Positions 17,801 through 24,545 of a DNA stretch of 64,000 nt are shown in pieces (position 1 is the first letter of the stretch; each line of letters opens with the position of its first letter). The position numbers and the translations under genes are program-made. This DNA is from Corallococcus sp. AS-1-6 (GTDB lineage: Bacteria > Myxococcota > Myxococcia > Myxococcales > Myxococcaceae), in assembly GCF_020037015.1 (NCBI RefSeq), contig NZ_JAIQDE010000013.1:1-64000 (forward strand). The letters are read 5' to 3'. The notes below the pieces were generated by a model. The model was not told the origin of the DNA and made no database searches. It saw only the letters and a program-made list of their open reading frames with translations.

Positions 17801-18933
17801 AGCGTCAGGCAGGCGCCGGGATGGAGCGCGAAGGGCTCGGCGGCCGTGCCAAGGAGCTGGGCGGCGGTGGTGCCCGTCCCCGAGACGTCGTCGTTGCCGG
17901 GATTGAAGCCGAGCAGGGGCGAGGCGTCATCCGCTCCGCACCACTGTCCGCCGCGCTCCACCGAGGCGAACAGGTTGTACCGGGGCGCCTGATTGGAGCG
18001 GACGACCTGCTGGGCGAACTCCACCACCTGGCTCGACCAGCCGGTGTACTGCGTCACCAGGGCCCGGAGGCCGGGAAGGGTGCCGATGGTGGGGTACAGC
18101 TTCGCGGCCGTCTTGATCTCATTGCGGTGCCGCGCGGCGCTCGCCGCCTGGTCCAGCTCCCAGCCCAGCCACCTGGCGAGCAGCGGAAGGAAGCGCGCGT
18201 CCACCGCGTCCACGTCGTGCAGTTGCCGCAGGCCCTCCGCGCTGGAGCGCAGGGCGCTGAGCGCCGTGCCGAACAGGTCCACCATGCGGCGGAGCTGACC
18301 GGAGCGGCCGGCCATCTCCGGGACGGTGTCGTCGCCGGGCGTGCTCGGACGCGTCACCACGTCGTGCCGCCGGTAGATCTGCGGCAGCATCTCGTAGAGC
18401 GTGCGGCCCATGCCGTGGTTCTCGGCGGGCGTGGCGGTGGCGCGGTAGGGCTCCGGCGGCGCGTCCGCGGGGAGCGCCGGACTGAAGAGCTGGTAGTAGC
18501 AGGGCTCCCCCGGCAGCAGGGCTTCGGGCTGCCCTCCCAGGTCGAGGATCTCCACCTGCTGTCGCAGCGCGCGGCCGTCCTCGGCGAGCACCTGCCGCAG
18601 CGTGCGGCGCGTCACCTCCACGTTCCGGCCGCCGATGGAGCGGGCCACGGACAGGGCCGTCACCACCTGGCGCGTGCCGTCGTCCCGCCGCTCCTCCCAG
18701 CCTGGCAGCTCCGTGACGAGCGCGAGCGGATCCGCGGGCGGAAAGTCGCCGCTGTCATAGACGAGGTAGGCGGCCGGCGTCGTGAGGACGTACTCGAAGT
18801 CGCGGTGCTTCCGCCGGAGGATGACGCGAGGCACGCTGGCCAGCGTCTCGCCCTCCTCGGGCCAGAACTCCCAGGACACGCGGACGCGCCGGCCGACCAG
18901 GTCCCCCCGCGCCTGGAATCCGACGATTTTCAC
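14833..18933 (-). CDS. gpI-like baseplate/tail protein fused to a seven-bladed beta-propeller
   Basis: This 1366-residue protein has three parts. Residues 1-165 are beta-rich. Residues about 170-320 resemble phage tail protein I (gpI): MGRTLYEMLPQIYRRHD, then DARFLPLLARWLGWELDQ and PTIGTLPGLRALVTQYTGW. Residues about 740-1030 hold six GLPSNDIR-type repeats about 42 residues apart plus a degenerate seventh, as in Reg_prop/two-component-sensor propellers. Two DFANLAAAT/DYANPAAAT modules of about 50 residues lie at about 390 and 610. The C-terminal 200 residues include SNHVDEVSVDATDPTTLRR. It overlaps the baseplate J gene by 4 bp. It probably links baseplate to fibres. Confidence 0.8.
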   Translation of the reverse strand: MKIVGFQARGDLVGRRVRVSWEFWPEEGETLASVPRVILRRKHRDFEYVLTTPAAYLVYDSGDFPPADPLALVTELPGWEERRDDGTRQVVTALSVARSIGGRNVEVTRRTLRQVLAEDGRALRQQVEILDLGGQPEALLPGEPCYYQLFSPALPADAPPEPYRATATPAENHGMGRTLYEMLPQIYRRHDVVTRPSTPGDDTVPEMAGRSGQLRRMVDLFGTALSALRSSAEGLRQLHDVDAVDARFLPLLARWLGWELDQAASAARHRNEIKTAAKLYPTIGTLPGLRALVTQYTGWSSQVVEFAQQVVRSNQAPRYNLFASVERGGQWCGADDASPLLGFNPGNDDVSGTGTTAAQLLGTAAEPFALHPGACLTLAVDGGLPSTVRFAPGDFANLAAATAAEVAAALTATHDQLIATASGGRVLLATKSVGPSSALRVLHETRSLLSLEGAPAGRLSTFQQAGRGYLFFEARDAAAPPERPQLMSVGPQSTTPRETARETPGRLLYKTRVDDAWRSARVAPGTSTVSRGAPAAAPLPDGRVLLSWLESPEANEARHRFALGRPRAASPARLHGTRRGPFVLTPGTRVHVATSAGGPETFTVVASDYANPAAATANEVASAVASQLSRARAVVEADGTLRLETLATGGAATLQVDLAQSTAARALGFGPGAAGPARGDFDDELDWSAEGWLPTVSPGRHAQLSAAWDDTVGGLRLAWAGHRGLPWKVWLSLWTGRSAIATAGGVALRSETGAITLLSTAQGLPSNDIRATALDADGTWAIATASGAVLRKVNLTAVVLNTGAGLPSNDIRDVGFEPGGGLWMATAAGAVLRRADGGLLVLTTVQGLPSNDVRRVTIDPDGGVWLATWGGLVRRHPEGALTVWTSANSGLPSSNIMAVALAANGVPWVATVSGLSILRDGVVEPVSGPPPPAVRAIAFDSRDAVLLATASGLAIRSGDGPWVVSGTAEGLPSNDIRSVWCAPTGETWVATAAGAAVRGATGSWRRVGTTEGLPSLDVRHFSGVWSTPRVAAAGGAANVEPSLVVDSQARAWLLWSQRQGLDANDNWTLRQRRFNASTLAWEAEAALTTPPVGGRAADREPGALPGAAGALRVFFRSDRSGGDGLHWLTVSSTGTPGALNALPADMARDQAPMPLLFPDGTTWLGFRSDRGVALAQAEAPPPAFSPARSARLPDPGSLRRYAASTTVTVDDVVRNRERRAFGDLLSYTPQKPRGVPDEPLTDDDLYTRGTLGLFLSRGRVGNEITGDEVERLRSLLARFLPINARAVVIVRPEPVVELLYPAGADIVESYADNHPIVEAYPGPITDSTSAVLPGWGVLHSNHVDEVSVDATDPTTLRRRTWYRPPE

Positions 18934-20537
18934 CGGACGGCCTCCTGCATGCGGACCTTCAGCTCGCCCAGACCGGCGATCTCGAACTCACCGACGTCGA
19001 TGCGGCCGTCCGGCACCACGTCCACCAGGAGCCCCTTCCGGACGAACTCCGGGAGCTGATCCAGGGGCGGCAGCGACGCCTCTCGCAGCTTCACGTCCAG
19101 GTCCTCCGTCCGGGCTTCGTGCCGGAGGAAGCGGGTGAGGGTCACCGCCTGGACGCCGGGCACCGCCTCGATGCGCGCGTAGAGGTCGCTCAGGTAGATG
19201 GACTGGCCGAAGTCCACGTTGTCGAACGCCAGCACGTCCCTCACCGCGGCCTCGACCGCCTGGCGGACGGCGTCTCCATGGAAGTGGCGGTCGAAGACGA
19301 CGTCCGCGCTCAGGTCGATGGGCACGAAGGTGGCGTCGAGCACGTCCACGAACGTGCCCGCCATCCGCTTGGCCTCGAAGTACGCGATGAGCCGCCGCCG
19401 CAGGTCCTCGGGGACCGGGCGCACGGTGGTGCCCTCGGGCGCCACGTACAGCTCCACCACGTTCCAGCCCCGGCTGCGGGCGCGAACCTTGGCCACGCCC
19501 CCGGCGCGGTGGGCCTGCACCACGTAGTCGTCCAGGGTGACGGCGCGCTGGCCGGAGCGGAACGCCAGCGGGCCGAAGCGGATGGCGTCCGCGAGCGACT
19601 CGTGGTCGGTGCCTCCCGCGGCCGGCAGGAGGTTGGTGACGGAGTCCACCCACTGCGCCAGACCTGAGCTGCGGACCCGGGAGATGGCCCCCGCGGGCAC
19701 GTTGCCCGCCGCGCCGCCTCCCACGCGATACGTGGCGCGGAGGTTGTTCACCCCCGCGGGCGGGCGCCGCCCGTAGACGCCGTCGCCGAAGCGCACGCTC
19801 GCGCGGTCCTCCTCGTCGAACTGGACGTAGTAGTGGCGCGACTCCGGCGTGGAGAGGCTGGGACGGCCGTCGCCGGAGTCGTTGTAGAGCAGGCTCTCTC
19901 GCCGGTCCCACCGCACCCAGCCAGCGCCGCCCTCGTTCACCTCCACCACCAGCGAGTCGAGGATGAGGGGCGAGCGGGCCAGCGGGAACGACTGGTTCGG
20001 CTCGCCCGTGGACGAGCCGAGGATCTCCGACGCGCCGGACGCGCTCTGGGTGACCGGGAGCCCGTCATAGACGCGCTTGCCGCCAGCGATGACCTGCACC
20101 TGGTCCGAGTTCAGGTCGATGGTGAACGTCGGCCCCAGGTACTCGAAGAGAAGCTCCCCGGAGGCGCCACGCGCCGAGAACTGGGTGCCGTTCGCGAGGG
20201 TCACCACGGGCGATCCGGTGGGAGGACGGAAGGTGATCCGCAGGTCCGCCGAGGCGGGCGCGGGCGGAGCCAGCTCGTAGGCGAGGAGGCGGAGCAGGTG
20301 CATCACGCTCCGGCGCTCCGACGCCGTGTGGAGGAAGCTCTCCGCGGCGATGCGGTCCTGGTAGTACAGGACCACGTCGCCCATGTACGAGAACAGGTCC
20401 ACCAGCAGGACGCCCAGGTCCGCCGGAGAGCGGTCGGTCCACTCCGGCAGGCGGTAGCGCGCCAGCTCCAGCAGCGCCTGCCGGAGCGAGGCGTAGTCCT
20501 TGTTGGTGTAGTCGACGGGAACGGACGCGGCGGCCAT
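18930..20537 (-). CDS. Baseplate J / gp6-like wedge protein
   Basis: The 535-residue protein has the hallmarks of baseplate J (gp47/gp6) proteins of contractile tails: an opening DYTNKDYASLRQALLELA, then SPADLGVLLVDLFSYMGDVV and YYQDRIAAESFLHTASERR. Later come VRFGDGVYGRRPPAG, VTLDDYVVQAHRAGGVAKVR and the SIYLSDLYARIEAVPGVQAV region. Such proteins form the baseplate wedge ring that triggers sheath contraction. It overlaps the gpI-like gene (4 bp) and follows gp25 by 3 bp. Only one J-type gene is present, whereas Afp/PVC-type clusters usually have two. Confidence 0.9.
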   Translation of the reverse strand: MAAASVPVDYTNKDYASLRQALLELARYRLPEWTDRSPADLGVLLVDLFSYMGDVVLYYQDRIAAESFLHTASERRSVMHLLRLLAYELAPPAPASADLRITFRPPTGSPVVTLANGTQFSARGASGELLFEYLGPTFTIDLNSDQVQVIAGGKRVYDGLPVTQSASGASEILGSSTGEPNQSFPLARSPLILDSLVVEVNEGGAGWVRWDRRESLLYNDSGDGRPSLSTPESRHYYVQFDEEDRASVRFGDGVYGRRPPAGVNNLRATYRVGGGAAGNVPAGAISRVRSSGLAQWVDSVTNLLPAAGGTDHESLADAIRFGPLAFRSGQRAVTLDDYVVQAHRAGGVAKVRARSRGWNVVELYVAPEGTTVRPVPEDLRRRLIAYFEAKRMAGTFVDVLDATFVPIDLSADVVFDRHFHGDAVRQAVEAAVRDVLAFDNVDFGQSIYLSDLYARIEAVPGVQAVTLTRFLRHEARTEDLDVKLREASLPPLDQLPEFVRKGLLVDVVPDGRIDVGEFEIAGLGELKVRMQEAVR

Positions 20538-20540
20538 GGC

Positions 20541-20912
20541 TCACCCGATCGGGAAGGTGATCTGCGCGCCGGAGGCCGGCTCGTTGGTGTGGAAGTAGTT
20601 CAGGCGCAGGTGGAGCGTGTCCTCCGTCTGCGCGACCGTCGCGTCAGCGATGACGACGCGCGGCTCCCATTGCAGCAGCGCGTGCCGGGCCTGGGTGCGG
20701 ATGAGCTCCGCCAGCGCCTGGTCGTTCGGGCTCTGCGTCAGCGCGTGGAGCTGGCTGCCGAACTCCCGCAGCATGGGCCGCTCGCCGCGCCGCGTGCCGA
20801 TGATGAGCATCACGTTCTGGCGGATCTTCTGGTCGCCCTGCGCCCAGGAGACGCCGCCTGTCTGGGAGTCGATGCGGAAGGGAAAGCCGAAACCACGGAT
20901 GTCATCAAGCAT
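20541..20912 (-). CDS. gp25-like baseplate wedge protein
   Basis: The 123-residue protein carries the gp25 signature: GFGFPFRIDSQTGGVSWA at the start and MLIIGTRRGERPMLREFGSQ in the middle (the G-x-R-G-E-R-P-M...FGS motif). gp25 nucleates sheath assembly at the baseplate and is a core protein in every contractile injection system. The length is typical (110-140 residues). The gene sits between the small protein gene at 20922 and baseplate J. Confidence 0.93.
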   Translation of the reverse strand: MLDDIRGFGFPFRIDSQTGGVSWAQGDQKIRQNVMLIIGTRRGERPMLREFGSQLHALTQSPNDQALAELIRTQARHALLQWEPRVVIADATVAQTEDTLHLRLNYFHTNEPASGAQITFPIG

Positions 20913-20921
20913 GGTGGGACC

Positions 20922-21143
20922 TCACTGAAGCTTGCCGGTGTTGCTCTGCGTTCCCGTGCCAATCACGACGTTGGACGTGTTGCGCACCGTGACCTGCACC
21001 GAGACGACGTCCGCGGCGCGGACGTACTCGTCGAAGGCGGAGGCCAGTCCGTCCGCGACCTGGTCGCTGGACCAGGACTCATCCCTGGCCCGTTTGAAGG
21101 TGTCCTTGAGCTTCGTGGCGAGCGTCGTCTTGTTGAGGGCCAT
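20922..21143 (-). CDS. Small eCIS protein, function unknown
   Basis: A 73-residue protein begins MALNKTTLATKLKDTFKRAR and contains an amphipathic first half and a strand-like second half (VSVQVTVRNTSNVVIGTGTQ, ending NTGKLQ). GGAG-like bases precede the ATG. It sits between the Pro-rich gene and gp25 in a run with gaps of 9-16 bp, so it is very likely translated. I recall similar small proteins in phage baseplate regions but cannot name a function. Confidence 0.7.
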   Translation of the reverse strand: MALNKTTLATKLKDTFKRARDESWSSDQVADGLASAFDEYVRAADVVSVQVTVRNTSNVVIGTGTQSNTGKLQ

Positions 21144-21159
21144 GGTGGAGGGGCACTCC

Positions 21160-21513
21160 TCAGTCGATGGGACAGGGCGGCAGGTCTGGCAACGAGGGCA
21201 GGGCGGGGAGTGCGGGGAGGGAGGGCAGCCCGGGCAGCGCGGGCAGTGGCGCGGAGAGGGTGGGCAGCGGCGGCGGCGCGGGCAGTGGCGGAAGCTGCGG
21301 GAGCGAAGGCAGCGACGGGATGGCGGGAATGGCCGGCAGTCCCGGCAGCGCGGGCAGCGGCGCGGAGAGGGCGGGCAGCGGCGGCGCCGCGGGCAGTGGC
21401 GGGGGCCGCGGGAGCGAAGGCAGCGACGGGATGGCGGGAATGGCCGGCAGTCCCGGCAGCGCGGGCAGCGGAACCGACAGCGGCGGCGGCGCTGGGAAGT
21501 CGCAGAGGCTCAT
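21160..21513 (-). CDS. Proline-rich repeat protein in the spike region
   Basis: The 117-residue protein is mostly Leu-Pro dipeptides. It has three repeats of about 37 residues sharing PLPALPGLPAIPAIPSLPSL, bounded by MSLCDFPAPPPL and LPPCPID. At DNA level 21301-21360 and 21412-21471 are identical 60-bp repeats with a 111-bp period. It starts directly at the stop of the gp5-like gene, so the two are coupled. The single Cys near each end could be linked or bind a metal. Regular Pro spacing suggests an extended polyproline or stacked-turn rod. No PAAR gene is present, so it may take the spike-tip place; that is a guess. Confidence 0.7.
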   Translation of the reverse strand: MSLCDFPAPPPLSVPLPALPGLPAIPAIPSLPSLPRPPPLPAAPPLPALSAPLPALPGLPAIPAIPSLPSLPQLPPLPAPPPLPTLSAPLPALPGLPSLPALPALPSLPDLPPCPID

Positions 21514-22320
21514 TCACTTCACCACCACCGAGCTGGTCAGCCCCATTCCGGGCGCGAGCGGTCCGGGCAGCGGCACGGGAGGGCCGCTGGGGCCCACTGC
21601 GGTCGCGTGGGTGTGGGCGATGAAGAGGTTCCACATCTGGGCGAACGTCTGGCCCAGGATGGTGGGCTCCGCGGCGTTGGCGCCCAACGCCACCGTCGTC
21701 CCCTGGAGGATGATGTTGGTGGCCATGAGGTGCGCGGTGTCACCCTTCAGCTCCACCATGGCGCCGTCCTTGCCCACCATCACCGCGCCGTCGTTGCTGA
21801 AGGTGAGCAGGTTGCCGTGCTCCTCCATGAAGGTGGCCTTGCCCTCCTTGGCGTCCAGGAACAGGTGCGAGCCGTTCTTGTTGGACACGAGCACGCCGCC
21901 GTCCTTGTCCAGCGCGACGAAGGACGCGTCCTTGTGCTTGATGACGATCTTCTCCTCCCCGTCCGCGTCCCAGAACTCGACGGTGTGTCCCGAGGGCGTG
22001 TGGATGACGCGCGTGTCGGGCGGGGACTGCTGGGCGGGCGCGACCACCGTGTCCGGCGGGTACCAGGTGCCCACCCACAGCGGATAGCGGGTGTCGCCGG
22101 CCTCGAACTCCACCCACACCTTCGCGCCCACGGGAGGCACGAAGAAGTGCCCTGACGTGAAGCAGGGCCGCGCCCAGACGGACGCGCTGTCCTGGAAGAT
22201 GGAGGGCACGCGCACGCGCACACGCCCCTGCTTCAGGGGGTCGTCGTTGTCGGTCACCTCGCCGGCGTACTTGCCGTAGAACTTGCCCGCGTGGCGTCGG
22301 AGGTCGTCGTTGAGGATCAT
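21514..22320 (-). CDS. gp5/baseplate-V-like central spike
   Basis: The 268-residue protein has an OB-fold of the gp5/VgrG type at about residues 10-105 (GKYAGEVTDNDDPLKQGRV, then VWARPCFTSGHFFVPPVGAK and WVEFEAGDTRYPLWVGTWY). A repetitive strand region follows (DGGVLVSNKNGSHLFLDAKE, NLLTFSNDGAVMVG) that should form the trimeric spike needle. The C-terminus is Pro/Gly-rich. It begins 3 bp after the gp27-like hub stop. Hub and spike being separate genes is the T4/P2 layout, unlike the fused VgrG-type Afp8. Confidence 0.9.
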   Translation of the reverse strand: MILNDDLRRHAGKFYGKYAGEVTDNDDPLKQGRVRVRVPSIFQDSASVWARPCFTSGHFFVPPVGAKVWVEFEAGDTRYPLWVGTWYPPDTVVAPAQQSPPDTRVIHTPSGHTVEFWDADGEEKIVIKHKDASFVALDKDGGVLVSNKNGSHLFLDAKEGKATFMEEHGNLLTFSNDGAVMVGKDGAMVELKGDTAHLMATNIILQGTTVALGANAAEPTILGQTFAQMWNLFIAHTHATAVGPSGPPVPLPGPLAPGMGLTSSVVVK

Positions 22321-22323
22321 GGC

Positions 22324-23478
22324 TCAGCGGGTGGCGACGAAGCGGGTGCGGTAGGTGCCGGAGAACGGCTCTCTGGCGCTCGAGGTGCGGGTGAAGACGT
22401 GGTTGACGCGGGCGACGTACCAGTCGCCCTCGGCCCAGGCGGAGATGCCCTCCAGGGTGAGGCGCCCCTTGGCGCGGAAGCGGACGGTGCCGCGCGCGGT
22501 GCCCTCGCCCACGAGGCCGAGCACGCGCGTCGGGTCCCTGCGCACCAGCCGCTCGGCCAGCGCCGGGTCCGAGGGGAGCCCGGGGAGGAAGAGCTGGGGC
22601 ACCTGGTCCGTGGGCGAACGGGTCGCGCGCCCCGCCGCCTCGATGCCGGCGTCGTAGGCCATCGCATCCGAGTCGCTGACCTCCGACAGGCGGGAGCGCA
22701 CGTCGGCGCTGGCGGAGGGCGGCGCCACCGGGTCGGGAGGCGTCGCGTGGGTGCTCACCGCCTGGCCGGTGGAGGGGTCCACGGTGCTGGTCGTGTAGGC
22801 GGGGGCCGCGCCGGACGCGATGCGCTGGTAGCGGAAGTCCAGCAGCTCGGTGAAGCCGGGGCACTGGTGCAGCTTTCCCATCGGCTCGCCGTTCAGCAGG
22901 GTGCGCGTGGGCACGAAGTAGAACTTCGAGGCGCCCTCGTTGTACTCGACGAAGGCGCGGCAGTCGTGCTCCATGGCGAGCTGCTGGAGGAAGTCCCAGT
23001 CGTTGATGCCGGAGCGGCGCGGCAGCTCGTTGTCCTCGGTGTATTCGGGGTCGGGGTCGGGCTTGATGTTGTCCGGGCTGACGACGAAGCCGTAGTCCTG
23101 GGCGCTGACGATGGTGCGGATGATCTCGCTCAGCTTGCCGCGATAGGGAGGATCCTCGCTGGGCCGCTCGTGGCGCCGCAGCCGCACGCTGAAGTCCAGC
23201 GCGGTGAGGGTCACCCGGCGGCGGCCACCGGTCACTTCGGGGACGGCGCGGGTGACGACGCCCTCGAAGATGACGGCGTGGTCGTCAGACCACCCGAGGT
23301 CCACCTTGAGGGTCTGGCCCACGTCGACGATGTGCCCGGCGATCTCGCGGGGGTCGTCCACGACGATGCGGACGCGGTCGATGAGGCGGTCGTGGTCCTC
23401 GACGTTGACGGATTGGACCATTCCGCCAATCTCCCCGCCTTGCCACAGCACGCTGATGAAGGGCGTTGGATCCGCCAC
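22324..23478 (-). CDS. gp27/gpD-like baseplate hub protein
   Basis: The 384-residue protein looks like the phage late control D/gp27 hub. It opens with PTPFISVLWQGGEIGGMVQS and IVVDDPREIAGHIVDVGQ (hub beta-barrels), has KLSEIIRTIVSAQDYGF, then DWDFLQQLAMEHDCRAFVEY typical of gpD. A Pro/Ser-rich linker near residue 240 precedes the final domain (ISAWAEGDWYVARVNHVFTR). The hub connects the tube to the gp5 spike encoded next. The start overlaps nothing and lies 1 bp after the LysM gene stop. Confidence 0.88.
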   Translation of the reverse strand: MADPTPFISVLWQGGEIGGMVQSVNVEDHDRLIDRVRIVVDDPREIAGHIVDVGQTLKVDLGWSDDHAVIFEGVVTRAVPEVTGGRRRVTLTALDFSVRLRRHERPSEDPPYRGKLSEIIRTIVSAQDYGFVVSPDNIKPDPDPEYTEDNELPRRSGINDWDFLQQLAMEHDCRAFVEYNEGASKFYFVPTRTLLNGEPMGKLHQCPGFTELLDFRYQRIASGAAPAYTTSTVDPSTGQAVSTHATPPDPVAPPSASADVRSRLSEVSDSDAMAYDAGIEAAGRATRSPTDQVPQLFLPGLPSDPALAERLVRRDPTRVLGLVGEGTARGTVRFRAKGRLTLEGISAWAEGDWYVARVNHVFTRTSSAREPFSGTYRTRFVATR

Positions 23479-23479
23479 G

Positions 23480-23794
23480 TCACACCTTCCTCGTCCGCTG
23501 CATCCGGCCGACGTCGGCCGAGGAGGGGATGGTCACCTTCGAGCCGGGGAAGAGGTCGAGCGGGAACTTGAGCGGGTTGGCGTCCGCGATGCGCCACCAG
23601 CTATCGCTGGTGCCGAAGTAGCGCCAGGCCAGGTACTCGATGCTCTCCAGCCCCGACATCAGGTGCTGGGACTCACCCGAAGGCGCGGGAGGAGGTGCCG
23701 GGCGGATCGCGATGGCCTCGTGCTCCTCGCCGGAGGCGTCGAGCACCCGGTTCACGGGCTGGTTGAAGTAGCGGGAGCGGCTGGTGACGGGCAT
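23480..23794 (-). CDS. LysM-domain tail protein (gpX/Afp7-C-like)
   Basis: The 104-residue protein ends with a LysM-like fold: GLESIEYLAWRYFGTSDSWW, IADANPLKFPLDLFPGSKVT, IPSSADV. Phage gpX and the C-terminal part of eCIS Afp7/Pvc7 use this fold at the hub-tube junction. The N-terminal 45 residues are Pro-rich and likely flexible. Here it is a separate gene downstream of the CIS-tube adaptor, so the two halves of a Pvc7-like protein are split. Confidence 0.85.
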   Translation of the reverse strand: MPVTSRSRYFNQPVNRVLDASGEEHEAIAIRPAPPPAPSGESQHLMSGLESIEYLAWRYFGTSDSWWRIADANPLKFPLDLFPGSKVTIPSSADVGRMQRTRKV

Positions 23795-23810
23795 GGTCGG
23801 TGCTCCGCGG

Positions 23811-24536
23811 TCACACGAAGAGGTTGACGATGGGGGTCACCGCGGCGAAGTCGGTGCCGATGCCCGGCCGCACGTAGCTGCGCCCGACGTCGAAGGCCCG
23901 CTTGAAGTAGTCAACGACGGGGCCGGCGGAGAACGTCTGCTCCTTGAGCGAGACGGTGACGTCGGCGCGGCTCGGCTTCCCGTCGTCGAAGAACTCCACC
24001 ATCTTGATGTTGAGGTCGGTCATCACGCAGGTGACCGACAGCCCCCCGTAGATGAGCGAGCACTCCGGCGGGCGCTTCCAGCACGAGGGACTGCCGGCGA
24101 GCGCCTTGCCCACGTCGATGATGTCCCACGAGGGGTTCATGAACGAGCGGAGCAGCGCCAGATCCGGCTCGAGGCTTCCCCGCTCCGGATGGGAGAGGTC
24201 GGCGTAGTGCTGGCTCCCATCCAGGGGCCCCGGCATGGTCGCGTTGAGCTTGAAGTCCAGCGCGAACGTCCGTTGCTCTCCCTCCACCGGCTCCAGGGGC
24301 TTGGTGTTGGCCAGGAGCGCGCCAATCTCCTTCACGTCCTTGTTGAGCCCCCCGAGACTGGAGAAGAACCCGGTCGCGGCGGCGAACTGATCAGCGCCCC
24401 ACTGCCCGAAGCCGTTGGCCTCCTGGTACTTGTAGGTCTTCTTCTCCTGCAACATCTCCGGGTTGAACTGGAAGCGGAAGATGAGGGGCGGGAAGTTGAT
24501 CAGGCTGGCGAGGTATCCGGTCGAGCGCTCTGGCAT
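23811..24536 (-). CDS. CIS-tube domain adaptor (Pvc7 N-terminal type)
   Basis: The 241-residue protein contains the contractile-injection-system tube domain hallmark FPPLIFRFQFNPEMLQEKK near residue 15, with later strands CSLIYGGLSVTCVMTDLNIK and ADVTVSLKEQTF. In PVC/Afp this domain, fused to LysM, adapts the tube to the spike. A helical insert (FAAATGFFSSLGGLNKDVKE) is present. It precedes the LysM gene by 16 bp and follows the hydrophobic 614-residue gene by 9 bp. Confidence 0.85.
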   Translation of the reverse strand: MPERSTGYLASLINFPPLIFRFQFNPEMLQEKKTYKYQEANGFGQWGADQFAAATGFFSSLGGLNKDVKEIGALLANTKPLEPVEGEQRTFALDFKLNATMPGPLDGSQHYADLSHPERGSLEPDLALLRSFMNPSWDIIDVGKALAGSPSCWKRPPECSLIYGGLSVTCVMTDLNIKMVEFFDDGKPSRADVTVSLKEQTFSAGPVVDYFKRAFDVGRSYVRPGIGTDFAAVTPIVNLFV

Positions 24537-24545
24537 GGAGTCCTC

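Noticed and set aside
21301-21471. CRISPR array or tandem DNA element
   Set aside because: The two 60-bp repeats are in phase with codons (111-bp period) and encode protein repeats of the Pro-rich gene; there are no unique spacers.
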